Assembly: GCA_036571765.1 (NCBI GenBank)
Contig: BROE01000016.1
Span: 12,779,838-12,843,837, forward strand
DNA: 64,000 bases
DNA from: Plecoglossus altivelis
Lineage: Eukaryota; Chordata; Actinopteri; Osmeriformes; Plecoglossidae
Direction of reading: 5' to 3'
The first letter of the stretch is position 1. Each line of letters starts with the position of its first letter. The position numbers were made by a program, and so were the translations under genes. This document shows, one piece after another, positions 38,367-50,500 of the stretch. The notes beneath the pieces were generated by a model that was not told the DNA's origin, searched no databases, and worked only from the letters and a program-made list of their open reading frames with translations.

Positions 38367-40199
38367 CCTCTCAGCCGCGATGGATGCTGCTACAGTGTAA
38401 CTCGACGTAAAAATGCATATGGTCGCCCCATTTCCTACGCTGTTAAAATGTAACTATCCACTATGGACTCCATCAAGCAATTCATGACTGTTTTCACCGC
38501 ATCGTTCCATCCGTGTTTCAGGTCACTCATTACGGCTGTGGTCCTCATTCTGTCCCGTCTTCCTCTGTCGGTCCAGCTGCGCTTCTAGTTGAATAGCCTC
38601 TCTTCTCTCCTCCCTCCCTTCACCTTACGGATGCTGCGTCTCAGCTCCGCACAAATCCCATGCGGGGAAATGTACATAGAATGGAATAGAAAAGAATAAA
38701 ATAGTATAAAATAGAAAATGCTACAGAATTACACCGTTGAATCAAAAAGCTGCTATTTGAATGATTTTATTTTAAATGTAACTGATTTTAACACAGACAG
38801 GCCCATGGTAGCCTGTCTTGTAGTTATGTTGTTGATAGTATTTCGCAGGCCAGTTACGATTTAATCCAACACCGCTTATTTTATTCGATCACTACCAATA
38901 CCCCGGAGCTATGTCATGGGTACTCTCAAGCGCCCGGCCTTTAAACATTTAAGAAATCCCTGCCTGCTAACTCCAATATGTGGGTGTGGAGAGACTGTTA
39001 ATTGGTCCTTCACGCTTAACGGTGTGTTTCTGTGGTGAGTGAACTTACAATGGAAAAACCTGTTTTCGCAAGTGTCACCTTGTGTTTGTGTTGAATTTTT
39101 ATTTGTCCATTTCGATTCAGTGCAATAATTCCTGTAAAGGCGCGCTCTCTTTCACGTTTCCAAAGGATGCTCCTCCCTGCCCTGTCCTACTGTTCCTTTT
39201 CAAGTCACATGGGGGTAAAGTCACCAATCAGGGTGTAGCTCATGCAGCCAAGCATCCCACGGCCAGGGTCCGACAGTCTAGGAACGATGGCGTCGCCAGT
39301 GGATTGTTTTGATCAAAGTTGCTGGAACTTTTCTTTTGGACTCTTATTCTGTAGCTAAACGGTGGATTTTGCTCTCAGCCGCCACAACTACGCAATGGGA
39401 AGAAATCAGCCTGGCAAAGAATAGCTCAACTTGTGTTCATAGTTTTCAAGTGTCAGTGTGCAGTCAAATGGGCTGACCTAACAAGGCTAGCTAAGCTACG
39501 GGGAGCTAAAGGTTTGGAATGCGACTTAACTGTAACGTAAACTAGTCAACAGGCAGGCAAACAGGCGGAACTTTGACGCCAGTAAGTGAATATGTTTCTA
39601 TGGTATGTTTTTGGATAGTATCGTTGTTCATGGACGAAGTTTGTCAGTCTTAATGGATCTAGCAGGTGATCTTGTAGCACCTGAGAAACCTCATAGCTCG
39701 ATAGATAATTCAGGAGCTATTTCACCAGCTAGTACTAGCAGACATAGCTAGTCTTGAAAAAAAAAACTTGCAGGTTATTTTAATCAGCTGTTTTTTGCCC
39801 ATGGACCAAGGAAAGACAAGTATTAGTAGGCTAACCAAACAAAACGTCGTTCTCATGCTAGTCATATAAAGTTTTTAAAAAGTTCAAAGCAGTTAGATGG
39901 GTTTCAGCATTGACCCACAAAGACACCTTTTACGGAGTGGCGACGTGGATTACTAGCGAGCTATCTAGATAGTTTCTGGCTCGCTCGCTCTTAGCAGGCA
40001 GCACAGGACTTTGGAACACGTACGACCCAGGGCCGTACATCCCCCCTTTCGCTCAGTCAGTGGCGATATCATTTGCCCTAAGCTTCGCACAAATTCGGCT
40101 TATGCGTTTTCAGAAAAAGTTGAGTTGTCTGTTATTATTTTAGAGTAGATTTTGCATCAACAGCTGTGCACCATATGGTGCGGCTACAGTCACCAAGAA
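38367..40199. promoter_or_regulatory. Divergent promoter interval of pcnx2 and map3k21
   Basis: The start codons of pcnx2 (minus, 38366) and map3k21 (plus, 40200) are 1.8 kb apart and point away from each other. The interval must hold both 5' UTRs and both promoters. It has no coding exon. An AT-rich, TATA-like stretch near 38690-38715 is oriented suitably for pcnx2, and the sequence becomes richer in CpG near 40000-40200. Transcription starts cannot be fixed from sequence alone. Confidence 0.5.
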
Positions 40200-40980
40200 A
40201 TGGATGTCTCGTTGGCCGGTTCCCCAAACGGTGACGGGCGGCCACACAGCAGTGGAGACCATGCGTGGACGGACTCCCCGTCCGCAAGGGCTTGGGCTCA
40301 CTCCGCTCCGCTGTGTCCCCGCTCGCTCTGGACAGCGATATACGACTACGATGGTACCGGAGAAGACGAACTCAGTCTGCGACAAGGGGATGTCGTGGAG
40401 GTACTCTCTAAGGACGCAGCGATATCAGGGGATGAAGGATGGTGGACGGGTAAAATTAACCACCGAGTGGGGATTTTCCCCGCAAACTATGTTACCTATC
40501 AACCTGCTATTTACAGACTTCCCGCCGGTGGCACGGTGGGGGTGCGGGAACGTGTCCCCAGCGCTCCTGTTCAAATCGTTTTCAGTGAACTGGTTTTAGA
40601 AGAAATCATTGGTGTCGGGGGATTCGGTAAAGTTTACCGAGGGACATGGAATGATCAAGAAGTTGCTGTGAAGGCAGCCCGGCAAGATCCCGATGAGGAC
40701 ATCACAGCAGCGGCTGACGGCGTGAAGCAAGAGGCTAAACTGTTTTCTATGCTTCAACATCCCAACATTATAAAACTGGAAGGGGTCTGTCTCGATGAGC
40801 CGAACCTGTGTTTGGTGATGGAATATGCGCGTGGCGGGACCTTGAACAGGGCTTTGACAAGCGGCAAAATCCCCCCTCACATTCTGGTCAACTGGGCGGT
40901 CCAGATCGCTCGAGGCATGCACTACCTACACGAGGAGGCTGTGGTTCCTATCATTCACCGAGATCTGAAATCAAGCAACA
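40200..40980 (+). other. map3k21: map3k21 exon 1, SH3 domain and kinase N-lobe
   Basis: Encodes residues 1-260. A Ser/Pro/Ala-rich leader of about 42 residues precedes the SH3 domain (WTAIYDYDG ... GDEGWWTGKI ... GIFPANYV). The kinase then begins with LEEIIGVGGFGKVYRG. The exon ends inside the catalytic loop just after HRDLKSSN, with donor GTAAGC in phase 1. The leader lacks the long glycine or glutamate runs found in some mammalian MLKs. Confidence 0.93.
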
Positions 40981-43900
40981 GTAAGCGTTTCTCTGTTACT
41001 CTGACCTCAACCCAAATGAACATCCCAACATACTTTATAGTTAGATGAGTATATAGTCTACTTTATATGGGTATACATTATCAACGTAAATACACTGTCA
41101 GACTAGGTAGACTACACACGCATGGAGTGGGTTACTTTAGTCTCATTGTACGATGAGCGTTTACTACATTTTAAAGGTAAATCGAGTGTTCATAAACCAA
41201 CCTCAGATTACTTGTTATCCCATACGCTTTTTATTAAGTAGTTTAATAGTATTGTAGGCTTCAACCAACTCACAGTACTGGCCATTACAAGTAGGCAGTC
41301 TGTGGAAGACTGCAGCCTCCAGCAGTCTTCCACAACCTTTCACTATTCCAGCTGTTTGTCAGTGCTTCTCAAATTTGATTTCCATGAATACGCCTGGTGT
41401 AGTTTGAAAGAGCTATGTTTAATCTTTACAATAGTTGTGTTTGTCATTTGTGATGCATTGTGTGTGTTTGAGAGAGAGGGACAGTGTTAGAGAGTGAAAC
41501 AAGCAGGCCAGATGAAGATGGGTTCCTGTGTGAGCGTATCCAGTGAGAGACATGGTGTGTTTATGGAATGGGGGGGGGGACCCTCAAGAGGATGTGAAAT
41601 TAGGTCAGAATTTGCTCAGCTGGACACCTCATGTTGTTCAAATACAGCCCCTGAGAGCACGCACCCTCCAACCTAGACCCCAGCTCATCCCACCCCATGC
41701 TCTGCTCTGACAAACAGTCACATTAGGCCTTGGTCAATAAACCACTTGTTTTACTGTGGTTTATCATGCCTAAGATATGTTGAAGTGGGCAACATAGACG
41801 GAAATATAAATGGGTAATTTGAACTGAGTTTAAGCACGACTGTCCACTTATTTCAGCATTGCCATTGTTGAACAATAGTGTAGTGTAGACCATCTTAGGG
41901 ACCAGTCAGTCCAGTTAGTCTATACGGAGAGGCAGACTTGGGTGCTGTTTCTTCTTTTCCTTTCTTTTTCTTCCACTTAGTCTGCAACCTAAAGCATCTC
42001 CTCCGCTGTGGTATGTGGATAGTAGCTGGTCTTATCAGCTGTGTAGTTCCCTGATGGTGAACCTTGTAGTGGGGCAGGGTAGGCTGGTTAGCTGGAGCTG
42101 CATTCCACAGGCACACGTGCTGATGGTGGGACTGATAATCGGATCTGTGGTGTCATATTGACACTTCTCATCCAGAGTGGCAGAAAGTCTGTTTATCGCG
42201 CCTTTGCAAAGTGCACTTTACCCATTGAGGACCATCGACTGTTGTTAGATTATAACGAAGATGCCTCTTTCACTTAATCAGGTTGGGCTAAGTAGACCCA
42301 CACACAAATCCAGGCCCCACCCATTCCTGACACCAGTCAGTTTGTTTGTCTTGCCACTCCATTGCGACTTGCAGACAATATAGGTGACTCACTGACTTTA
42401 ATTGGAAATTCAGCCTCCTTTCAAATAGTTCCACCATCCATCTCCCAACTAGAAGACCAGTTTTAGTTGCAGATCAAAGCATCTGTAGACCATCTACCAA
42501 TGCCAACCCACGCACAGTGGAAGAAATAACATGTTTGTATAGGAGCAAACATTGAGAAGGGACCTTGACAGTCAGCCAGGGGAACCCCCTCCTAGCCAAG
42601 ACCGCACACTCTTGTTGTTTCATAGCTAAGCCCCGGCTAATCAGCTCACCAGCCAATCGGAGGGCAGCTTAGAAAGTCTAACATCTGTGGGGAGCATTGT
42701 GGTCCAGGCTTGTCTTTACTAGACATTGTTGACCCGGGCAGATTTAGGGTGCGCATGCACGCACGCACGAATGCATGCACACACTCACCCGCACGCACAC
42801 ATGCACACACGCACACGGAGTCATTGCCAACTGCCTCATACCTTCCCAACTGGCCAAACTCATTTATCAACCTCAACTTTGAGTACACACACAGCCTGCT
42901 TTTATTTGGTCAATGATTAACATTAAGGGGGAATATGTCGAAGTCAGAGAGATTGTCAGGTCTTTGTGTTGTACCTAATCTGTTAATTCCTCCGTCCTAG
43001 GAGGAATGTGGCTAATGAGGAGCAAAAGCTTAACATAAGTTTGCACAATGGAGTGGTCAAGCACTGGTTGCTAGGTGACTGCAGCCACAAGAATGCTTCG
43101 ACTGCAGGGTTCCAGAGCCTTGTTTTCATTATATTTAATCTCCTCAAGAGCTGCAACTCTTTTATTACTAACCAGGGTAAGTCCTTACTTCCTCCGTCTC
43201 CCTCTATGGGACTGAGAGCGCAGGACAGAGCAGGCGTGCAGAGGGGACGGCAGCCAGGTAGCTGCAGCCAGGAGCAGCGTGGGCCTACCGATGGCAGCCA
43301 CACTGAAACCTGGCCTGACGCCAGCCCTCATAACATGCTTCAATTTTATAGTTTCGGGCCCAGTGGATCCTGAGTTGCAAGAATGTCAGGCATGCATGTT
43401 TGTTCTAGAATGCCACGCAGTGAAGGAGGGGGAAACCCCCAACTCCTAACAATACAGTTAGTGTCCTGTTAATATGTGAGCAGGTTCTTTCCCTTTACTG
43501 TTTCATCTTCTCTCTCTTTCGTCAGCAGTTAAAGAGGCATGACTACATGTTGCAAGGCAACGTCCGAACCTCTTCCTTGCCGTCAGGCCCCATTGAGAAC
43601 ACAGACAGTTACTGCCGTCTCTCCGGAGAGAGAAAGGAAAAGGGTGAAAGGAAGAGTGGAGATGCTTTCAGGGTTTTGTTAGGGCCACTAAGGCAGCAAG
43701 GTCTATTGTCAGACACTGTGAAAAGGAGAAGGGCCAAACAACTGGTGAAACCTGAAGCAGGCCAGCAGTGTTTGTTGCAATGGAGGTGGTTTGTATTGGA
43801 ACCATTCTCAGGGTGAGTTAGCGAGACTCATATCTTGAAGTTAGGAGATCTCCTTCTTAGTGCAGTGGTCGATACTTGACACGGCTAACTGGAGATAAGG

Positions 43901-46900
43901 GTTTGATCCCTGTAGTAGCGTAGACTATCTGCCACCACATTCCACTACCAGGTAGACCATCATGGTCTTCTCCGCTGATGATACTACACTGTTACAGGAT
44001 GTGGGCCTAGCAATTGCCAGAGCAGTGTAATTTGCCCTTGATGTTTGTATAATGGTGAGTGCAGACTGAAAAATTCAGGGGGACTCAAACCCTGATCTGA
44101 AGTCTTGAGAGCGTGAGTAGAAATCATTTTAGATGTGGTGTGTGAGTCCAAGGTAGTGGTCCAGTCCCCTTGACAAACGCCTGTCCTTGGGGGGACTGTG
44201 TTCTATGGTGTCCCCCGTCTCAGTGGCATGAGTGTCGTCACCAAGCCACCAAGCCCCGCTCAGCTCCAGTTCCCAGCCTCCCATCTGAGGCTGACAGCCA
44301 CTGTGGGGAGGGGAGGAGCAGGCCAGGGGCACTAGGCGAACATAAAAGCCAAGCCAGGTCCTGTTACCCTGTTTGACCATCCGTCAGGGCGGAGCTGGGG
44401 CTGTCAGCAGGTCCAAGATGGGAACAAGGTCCCAAGCAGCACGTCGGTGGTAGTTAGGGTTCACCTTCATTAACCCCCTACGAATCAATGTTGACTAAAG
44501 GCAAGGAATCCATGGAATTATGGAGACCTCAATGAGGTGTTATTCCATAAATTTGCATACAAGTGGAACCTGTTTGGAATGGAATGTCCATTGTCACATT
44601 CCTCCTCAGAGACAGTAAATCCTGTCAGTGTCAGTACTGATGGGACTAAGAAGTTAGGATGTTAACCCATTTCACGTACAACAGACACAGTTTGTCCAAG
44701 ATGCTTAGACATTTCCATGGATGTAAAAAATGCAACTTTCCAAACCAACATAATTGCTTCAATTATTTCAGGGCATGGCCGTATAATAACAGTTTCGGTT
44801 TAGACAGGCGTTTACCCTTGATTAAAGGGGAACTGTACTTCTGCTTAGTAACAAAATCATCTCAGTCTTGCTATAGTCAACCTCCCCTTCCTCCTGCGTG
44901 GGGACAGAGCCAATAGCCTCCTCCCTCTAGTTAGGTGCGTGGATGGGTTTTATGTTGCTCTCTCTCATTGGTCAGCTCGCCGTCTGGTTCATGTCCCCTA
45001 CTGCCATTAGCCTGGTATGTTTTGGCAGGTGTCAAGGTTGGGTGGTAGTGCTTATCTGCCTTTGCACTGGCCAAACACTGAACCACTCGGACCATGAGAA
45101 CACTGGAACGAGTGGCCCACAAAAAGTTCATTTGTACCTAAGACACACACAAAATATGAAAAGTGTGTGTGTGTCTTGTTGGCTCTTGTCCTTGTGGGAG
45201 TGTTGAGACTGAAAGAGCCAAGGTCAGTGAGTGTTGGCAGGGGATTTCAGACCGACTAACTTCTTATTGGTTTCTGTTACACATTCTCGCTCACTGGCAC
45301 ACAGGTATCCAAACATCTCCTCTCACTTTCCAAACCAAAGGCAGGGTAATCCGATAGTTCTCGCTGCATTTTTTATATTGTTATACTTTAAAGGAGTAAC
45401 ACAAAACAAGCCGTTTGAATGCACAGGAATGAATGTGTCAGTTGAAGGCTACCGTAAAGAAGGAACGATCTTTTGCAATCACCTGACACCTTGTGGTGCT
45501 TCTTAATGCCTGAAGGGCGAAAGCAGGCTTGTTTGGTGTTGCCTTACAGACAGGCTTGGTGGCTCCAGATTACTTTCATGTGAAGGATGTCACAGACCTG
45601 AGGACAGTCCTATTATAACCATGTCATCCGCACCACCGCGGAGATTGATGGAGAAGTGCTTTACTCTGCTCCTGGCGTCCTGTCCAGCGTTACCCCCTTA
45701 CCTGACCACAACCCTCCCTCTCTTTCAACCGACATCTTCCCTGTTTCACCTCCTCTTTTCCTGTTCCCCCCCCACCTCCACCAACCCCCATCCAGTTTTA
45801 CTACTTGAGAAGATAGAGAACGATGACATCGGGAGGAAGACGCTGAAGATCACCGACTTCGGCCTGGCGCGGGAGTGGCACAAGACGACCAAGATGAGCG
45901 CCGCCGGAACCTACTCCTGGATGGCGCCAGAGGTCATCAAGTCCTCGCTGTTTTCCAAGGGCAGCGATGTCTGGAGGTGAGCAGCAACTCAGGCGTTCCC
46001 CCAAGTATCGGAGGAGTCAAGTCAGGAACGCGACTCCCAGGGAGTGTTGTGTGATGTTGATGCGCGTTGTTTCTCCCCTCAGCTACGGCGTTCTACTGTG
46101 GGAGCTGCTAACAGGCGAGGTGCCGTACCGGGGGATAGACGGCCTGGCGGTGGCCTACGGTGTGGCCGTCAACAAGCTGACTCTTCCCATCCCCTCCACC
46201 TGCCCTGAACCCTTTGCCAAGCTGATGGAAGGTGAGTCCTCAATCACAACTTGCACTGTGCTGAAAACTCTTTGTACCACCCTTATGCAGGTGGATAGTG
46301 TGGGGAGGAGCACAAGATTACAGAGGCTGAACACATCCAGGGTGGGGTGAAATGAACCAACAGGGCGTCAGCTCAAACCTCCATTAGACAGTCCTACGTG
46401 CTTCAAGACTGAAGATCCGTGTGCGTGTACGCGTGTGTGTGTGTTGCAGAGTGTTGGGACCAGGACCCACACGTGCGTCCGTCATTCGCTTGCATCCTGG
46501 AGCAGCTGAGTGCCATCGAGGAGGCCGTGATGGCCACCATGCCCCAAGACTCCTTCCACTCCATGCAGGAGGACTGGAGGGTGGAGATTCAGGAGATGTT
46601 CGACGAGCTCCGCACCAAAGAGAAGGTGACCTTGTCCACGGCGGACGCCACGGGCATCCGTGTATTAGGTGGAGGTGTTAGGGAAGGCTTGTGTGTGCGC
46701 GTGTGTGTCTAACACGACAGCCAACAGGGGAGCCATGGAAGTGATCTGATCGGCTTTTCTTTTAATTGGCTACCCTCTGTAGCCGAGCTAATCGTGTGCT
46801 TAACAAAGCTAACTATCAGCCCTGGACTGGTTTCAGCGGGTTCCCTTCGTTAAGACCATAAGCTGCTTCCTCCTAAGTCAGCTCTCGTTAGGCTAAATGG

Positions 46901-47424
46901 GATTTGTTAATGCTGGACGCCGGGAGAGGCAGCCTGATTCTGCACATTCAGCTGGTTCATTAAGCACAACACTTGTCTACTTGTGCCTCAAACTCATCTT
47001 ACTAACATACTTATTCATGTCTGGACACTTGGCTACTTCCTGTTGTTTGCGCATACATAACTGACAGTATTTTAGTTACCTGTAATTAGGCCTGCTTTCC
47101 CATAAACCTTTGAGACAAGGTGTTAGTTTTATGATGTACTGTAATTATGTCCTCTAACAAATGACACCACTGTTTCAACTCAGCAGATGGATCATTTGCG
47201 CCTGGGTGGGCCTGAGAGGCAGATTTATGGAAGTTATTCTGGAGGGATTATTCTCTTTGCTGAGAAGAATGCTAACTGTTGCAGCTTTGGGAATATGAAG
47301 AGAGGGGCTTATCGATCTGCTGCTGCTGTGGCATGTGTGGCCCTGACTTTTACATACAGAATTACCCAGTCTAAGCTGTTTGGCTCTGTTTATCAGAAAG
47401 ACTCCTTGGTCCAAGTGAAACTTT

Positions 47425-47521
<97 letters not shown>

Positions 47522-50500
47522 ACTCCTGCCTGTCTTCCTCCCTGTCTGTCGCACCTGTCTTCCTGCCTGTCTGCCTACCTTTCTGTCGCACATGTCTGTC
47601 AGCCTGCCTGTCTGTCGCACAGGTTTGTTTGACTGTTACACCTGTCTGTCTGTCTGTCTGTCTGTCTGCCTGTCTGCAGTACCTGTTGCACCTGTCTGTA
47701 GTACATGTTTCACCTGTCTTTACTACCTGTCACACGTGTCTGTAGTACCTGTCGTACCTGTTGTACCTGTCTGTCTGTCTGCCTGTCTGTAGTACCTGTT
47801 GCACCTGTCTGTCTGTAGTACACGTTTCACCTGTCTTTACTACCTGTCAAACGTGTCTGTAGTACCTGTCGCACCTGTCTGTAGTACCTGTCGCACCTGT
47901 CTCTACCTACCTGTCTTTCTGCCTTACTCTCTGTCGCATTTGTCTGTCTGCCTGTCGCATCTGTCTGCTTGCCAGTCTATAGTACCTGTCACACCTGTCT
48001 GTCTGCTTTCCTGTCTGTCTGCTTTCCTGTCCGTCTGGATTGCCATTTGCACCTGTGTATTGCCAGTTGCACCTGTCTATAGTTCCAGTCTCACCTGTCT
48101 GTAGTTCCAGTCTCACCTGTCTGTAGTTCCAGTCTCACCTGTCTATAGTTCCAGTCTCACCTGTCTGTAGTTCCAGTCTCACCTGTCTGTAGAGTCAGTC
48201 GCACCTGTCTATAGTGTCAGTCGCACCTGTCTGTAGTTCCAGTCGCACCTGTGGCGTGTGCTGGCTGCTGACCCTGTGTGCTCCTGCAGGAGCTGCGCTC
48301 CCGTGAGGAGGAGCTGACGAGGGCAGCTCTGCAGCAGAAGTCCCAGGAGGAGCTGCTGAAGAGGCGCGAGCAGCAGCTGGCTGAGCGAGAGATCAACGTC
48401 CTGGAGAGGGAGCTCAACATCCTCATCTTCCAGCTCAACAAGGACAAGCCCAACGTCAAGAAGAGGAAGGGCAAGTTCAAACGCAGCCGCCTCAAACTGA
48501 AGGATGGCAACCGCATCAGTCTGCCCTCAGGTGTGTGTGGAACATGGAGTCTCTGTCTCTTGGTCCCTTTGGCTTCTTTGTGTTCTGGTCCTGAGTTGTC
48601 TGCATGTCTTTCCAGCTGTTCCTCGGCAAAAACCTGTTGGCTCCCTCAGTCTCTGTGCCCCTCTGCTCTGGTGGCTTCGAAGTTGATGACAGTTCTGTCC
48701 CCCTCCCTCTCCTCTGTGTGTGTTTAGACTTCCAGCACAAGATCACGGTGCAGGCCTCGCCCTCCATGGACAAGAGGCGGAGCCTAAACAGCACCAGCTC
48801 CAGCCCCCCCAGCAGCCCAAGCCTCATGCCCCGCCTACGGGCCATCCAGCGTGAGTAGAGCCGCAGTTTGCCACTAATGGGGCGCAAACCTCCAACCCAC
48901 TCATCCACAACTGATAGGACATACTTGTTGTGAACAGGCAGGATTTTGACTCAGGATTTGCTGTGGATTTGATTGTATGTTCTTGAACATGCATGTCCGG
49001 TCCACATGTATGTTTCTCCCTCCAGTGTTCTCGCGTGGCGAGAGCGTCAGAAGAGACAGTATGTATGTGTATCACCAGGATGTAGACCTGACCAGCGAGC
49101 TCACACACTCCGCAGGGGTCAGGAAGACAGGCAAGCTGCTGTGTGTGTGCGTGCGTGTGTGTGTGTGTGTGTGTGTGTGGGTGCGTGCGTGCGTGTGCGC
49201 GTGCGTGCGTGTGTGCACTCACAGGCTAACTGCTGCTCCATGCTAAGGATCCTGCTGTAGTGTAGAAGTCTTGCTGCAGCAGGTCCTGTGTCCTTCTTAA
49301 TGTGGTCCCAGCTGTGGAGTGTGGTTGGTGTGTGCTTAGCGGCTAACCTGACGGCCTTTTGGAGGGAGCAGACTAACAGGGAATGATGCTATTTTTGTAC
49401 TATATTTTTCAATAGAAACACAATTTTCACCAAGTTGATTTTGCTGTGTTGACATTTCTCAATATGCTAAATAATGAAATGGGTTTGGGTCTGTCATCTG
49501 AGCAGCTGATGAGCTGTAGTGGATGTGAAGTGTATCAGCTCCTACCTGGGACAATATGTGGTACCTGGGTCCGTGTGTGGTCCGTGGGTCGTACCCGGGT
49601 CCGTGTGTGGTCCGTGGGTCGTACCTGGGTGCTGGGTCTGGATGGTGTGTTTCTGTGGTTAATTAAGGTGGAGCCTCTCTTCTCTAATCCTCCAGTTCCT
49701 TCAGTCTTCCCTCCTAACACTTTAATAGCACGTCAGAGCTCCAGGCCTGGCCAAGACTAACAGATCACTCACATTTGCCTGACAGATCCTGGGGCAGTCT
49801 GACCAGACTCCTACACATGCTCCACAGACACAAGCAACAGATTACTGATGTAGCATCCATCCCATAACTTCACAGATTGGGGTGCTGGGATTAGTGTCCA
49901 AACATCCCTCTAGTCTAAAATCACGTTGTTTGTTGATGTGGTTCGTCGACCAGATTCGACACTTGGTTGAGTGTCTGTGAAGCATTTCGAGGAACCTGTC
50001 CTAAGTTCAGGGTCTCCCCCGACTCACGTGGTCTCCGTGGTTACAGTGACTCTGGACGAGAGCAACCGGACGTGGGGGCGGAGCACCAACTACCAGCAGG
50101 AGGAGTTTGAGGATGTGAAGAAGGGCATCAAGAAGAAGGGGCGGACCTGGGGCCCGTCCTCCGTCCAGACCAAGGAGCGACCTGCTTGTGCCGAGAGGTG
50201 AGAAGGATGCAGTGTCTGGGTTCTCGGAGGGGGGGAGGGGGGAGGGGTTTGTTCAGTTCTAAACACCATACACAATACAGTCCCCGATCATCACGTGTGA
50301 GAGTGAGCCGACCCTGTGTTTGTCTGGGCCCTGGCAGAGTGCGCCCGCTGTCTGATGGCAACAACCCCTGGTCCACCAGTCTGCTGAAAGGCCAGAAGAC
50401 TGTGCCCCTCGCAGCTCTGTTTGCAGAGCAAGGTTAGACTGGGACATTGGCATCAGCCTTGACTGCTCTCTTCTCAGAAAATACACATTATATTAAACGT

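Noticed and set aside
40152..40199. In-frame extension upstream of the map3k21 start
   Set aside because: The extension has no ATG in frame before 40200. The only initiator there would be TTG, which is not credible for a vertebrate nuclear gene.
47187..48104. Cys/Leu/Pro-rich open frames in map3k21 intron 4
   Set aside because: They are products of the CTGC/CTGT satellite with no non-repetitive coding core, and they lie inside a well-supported intron.
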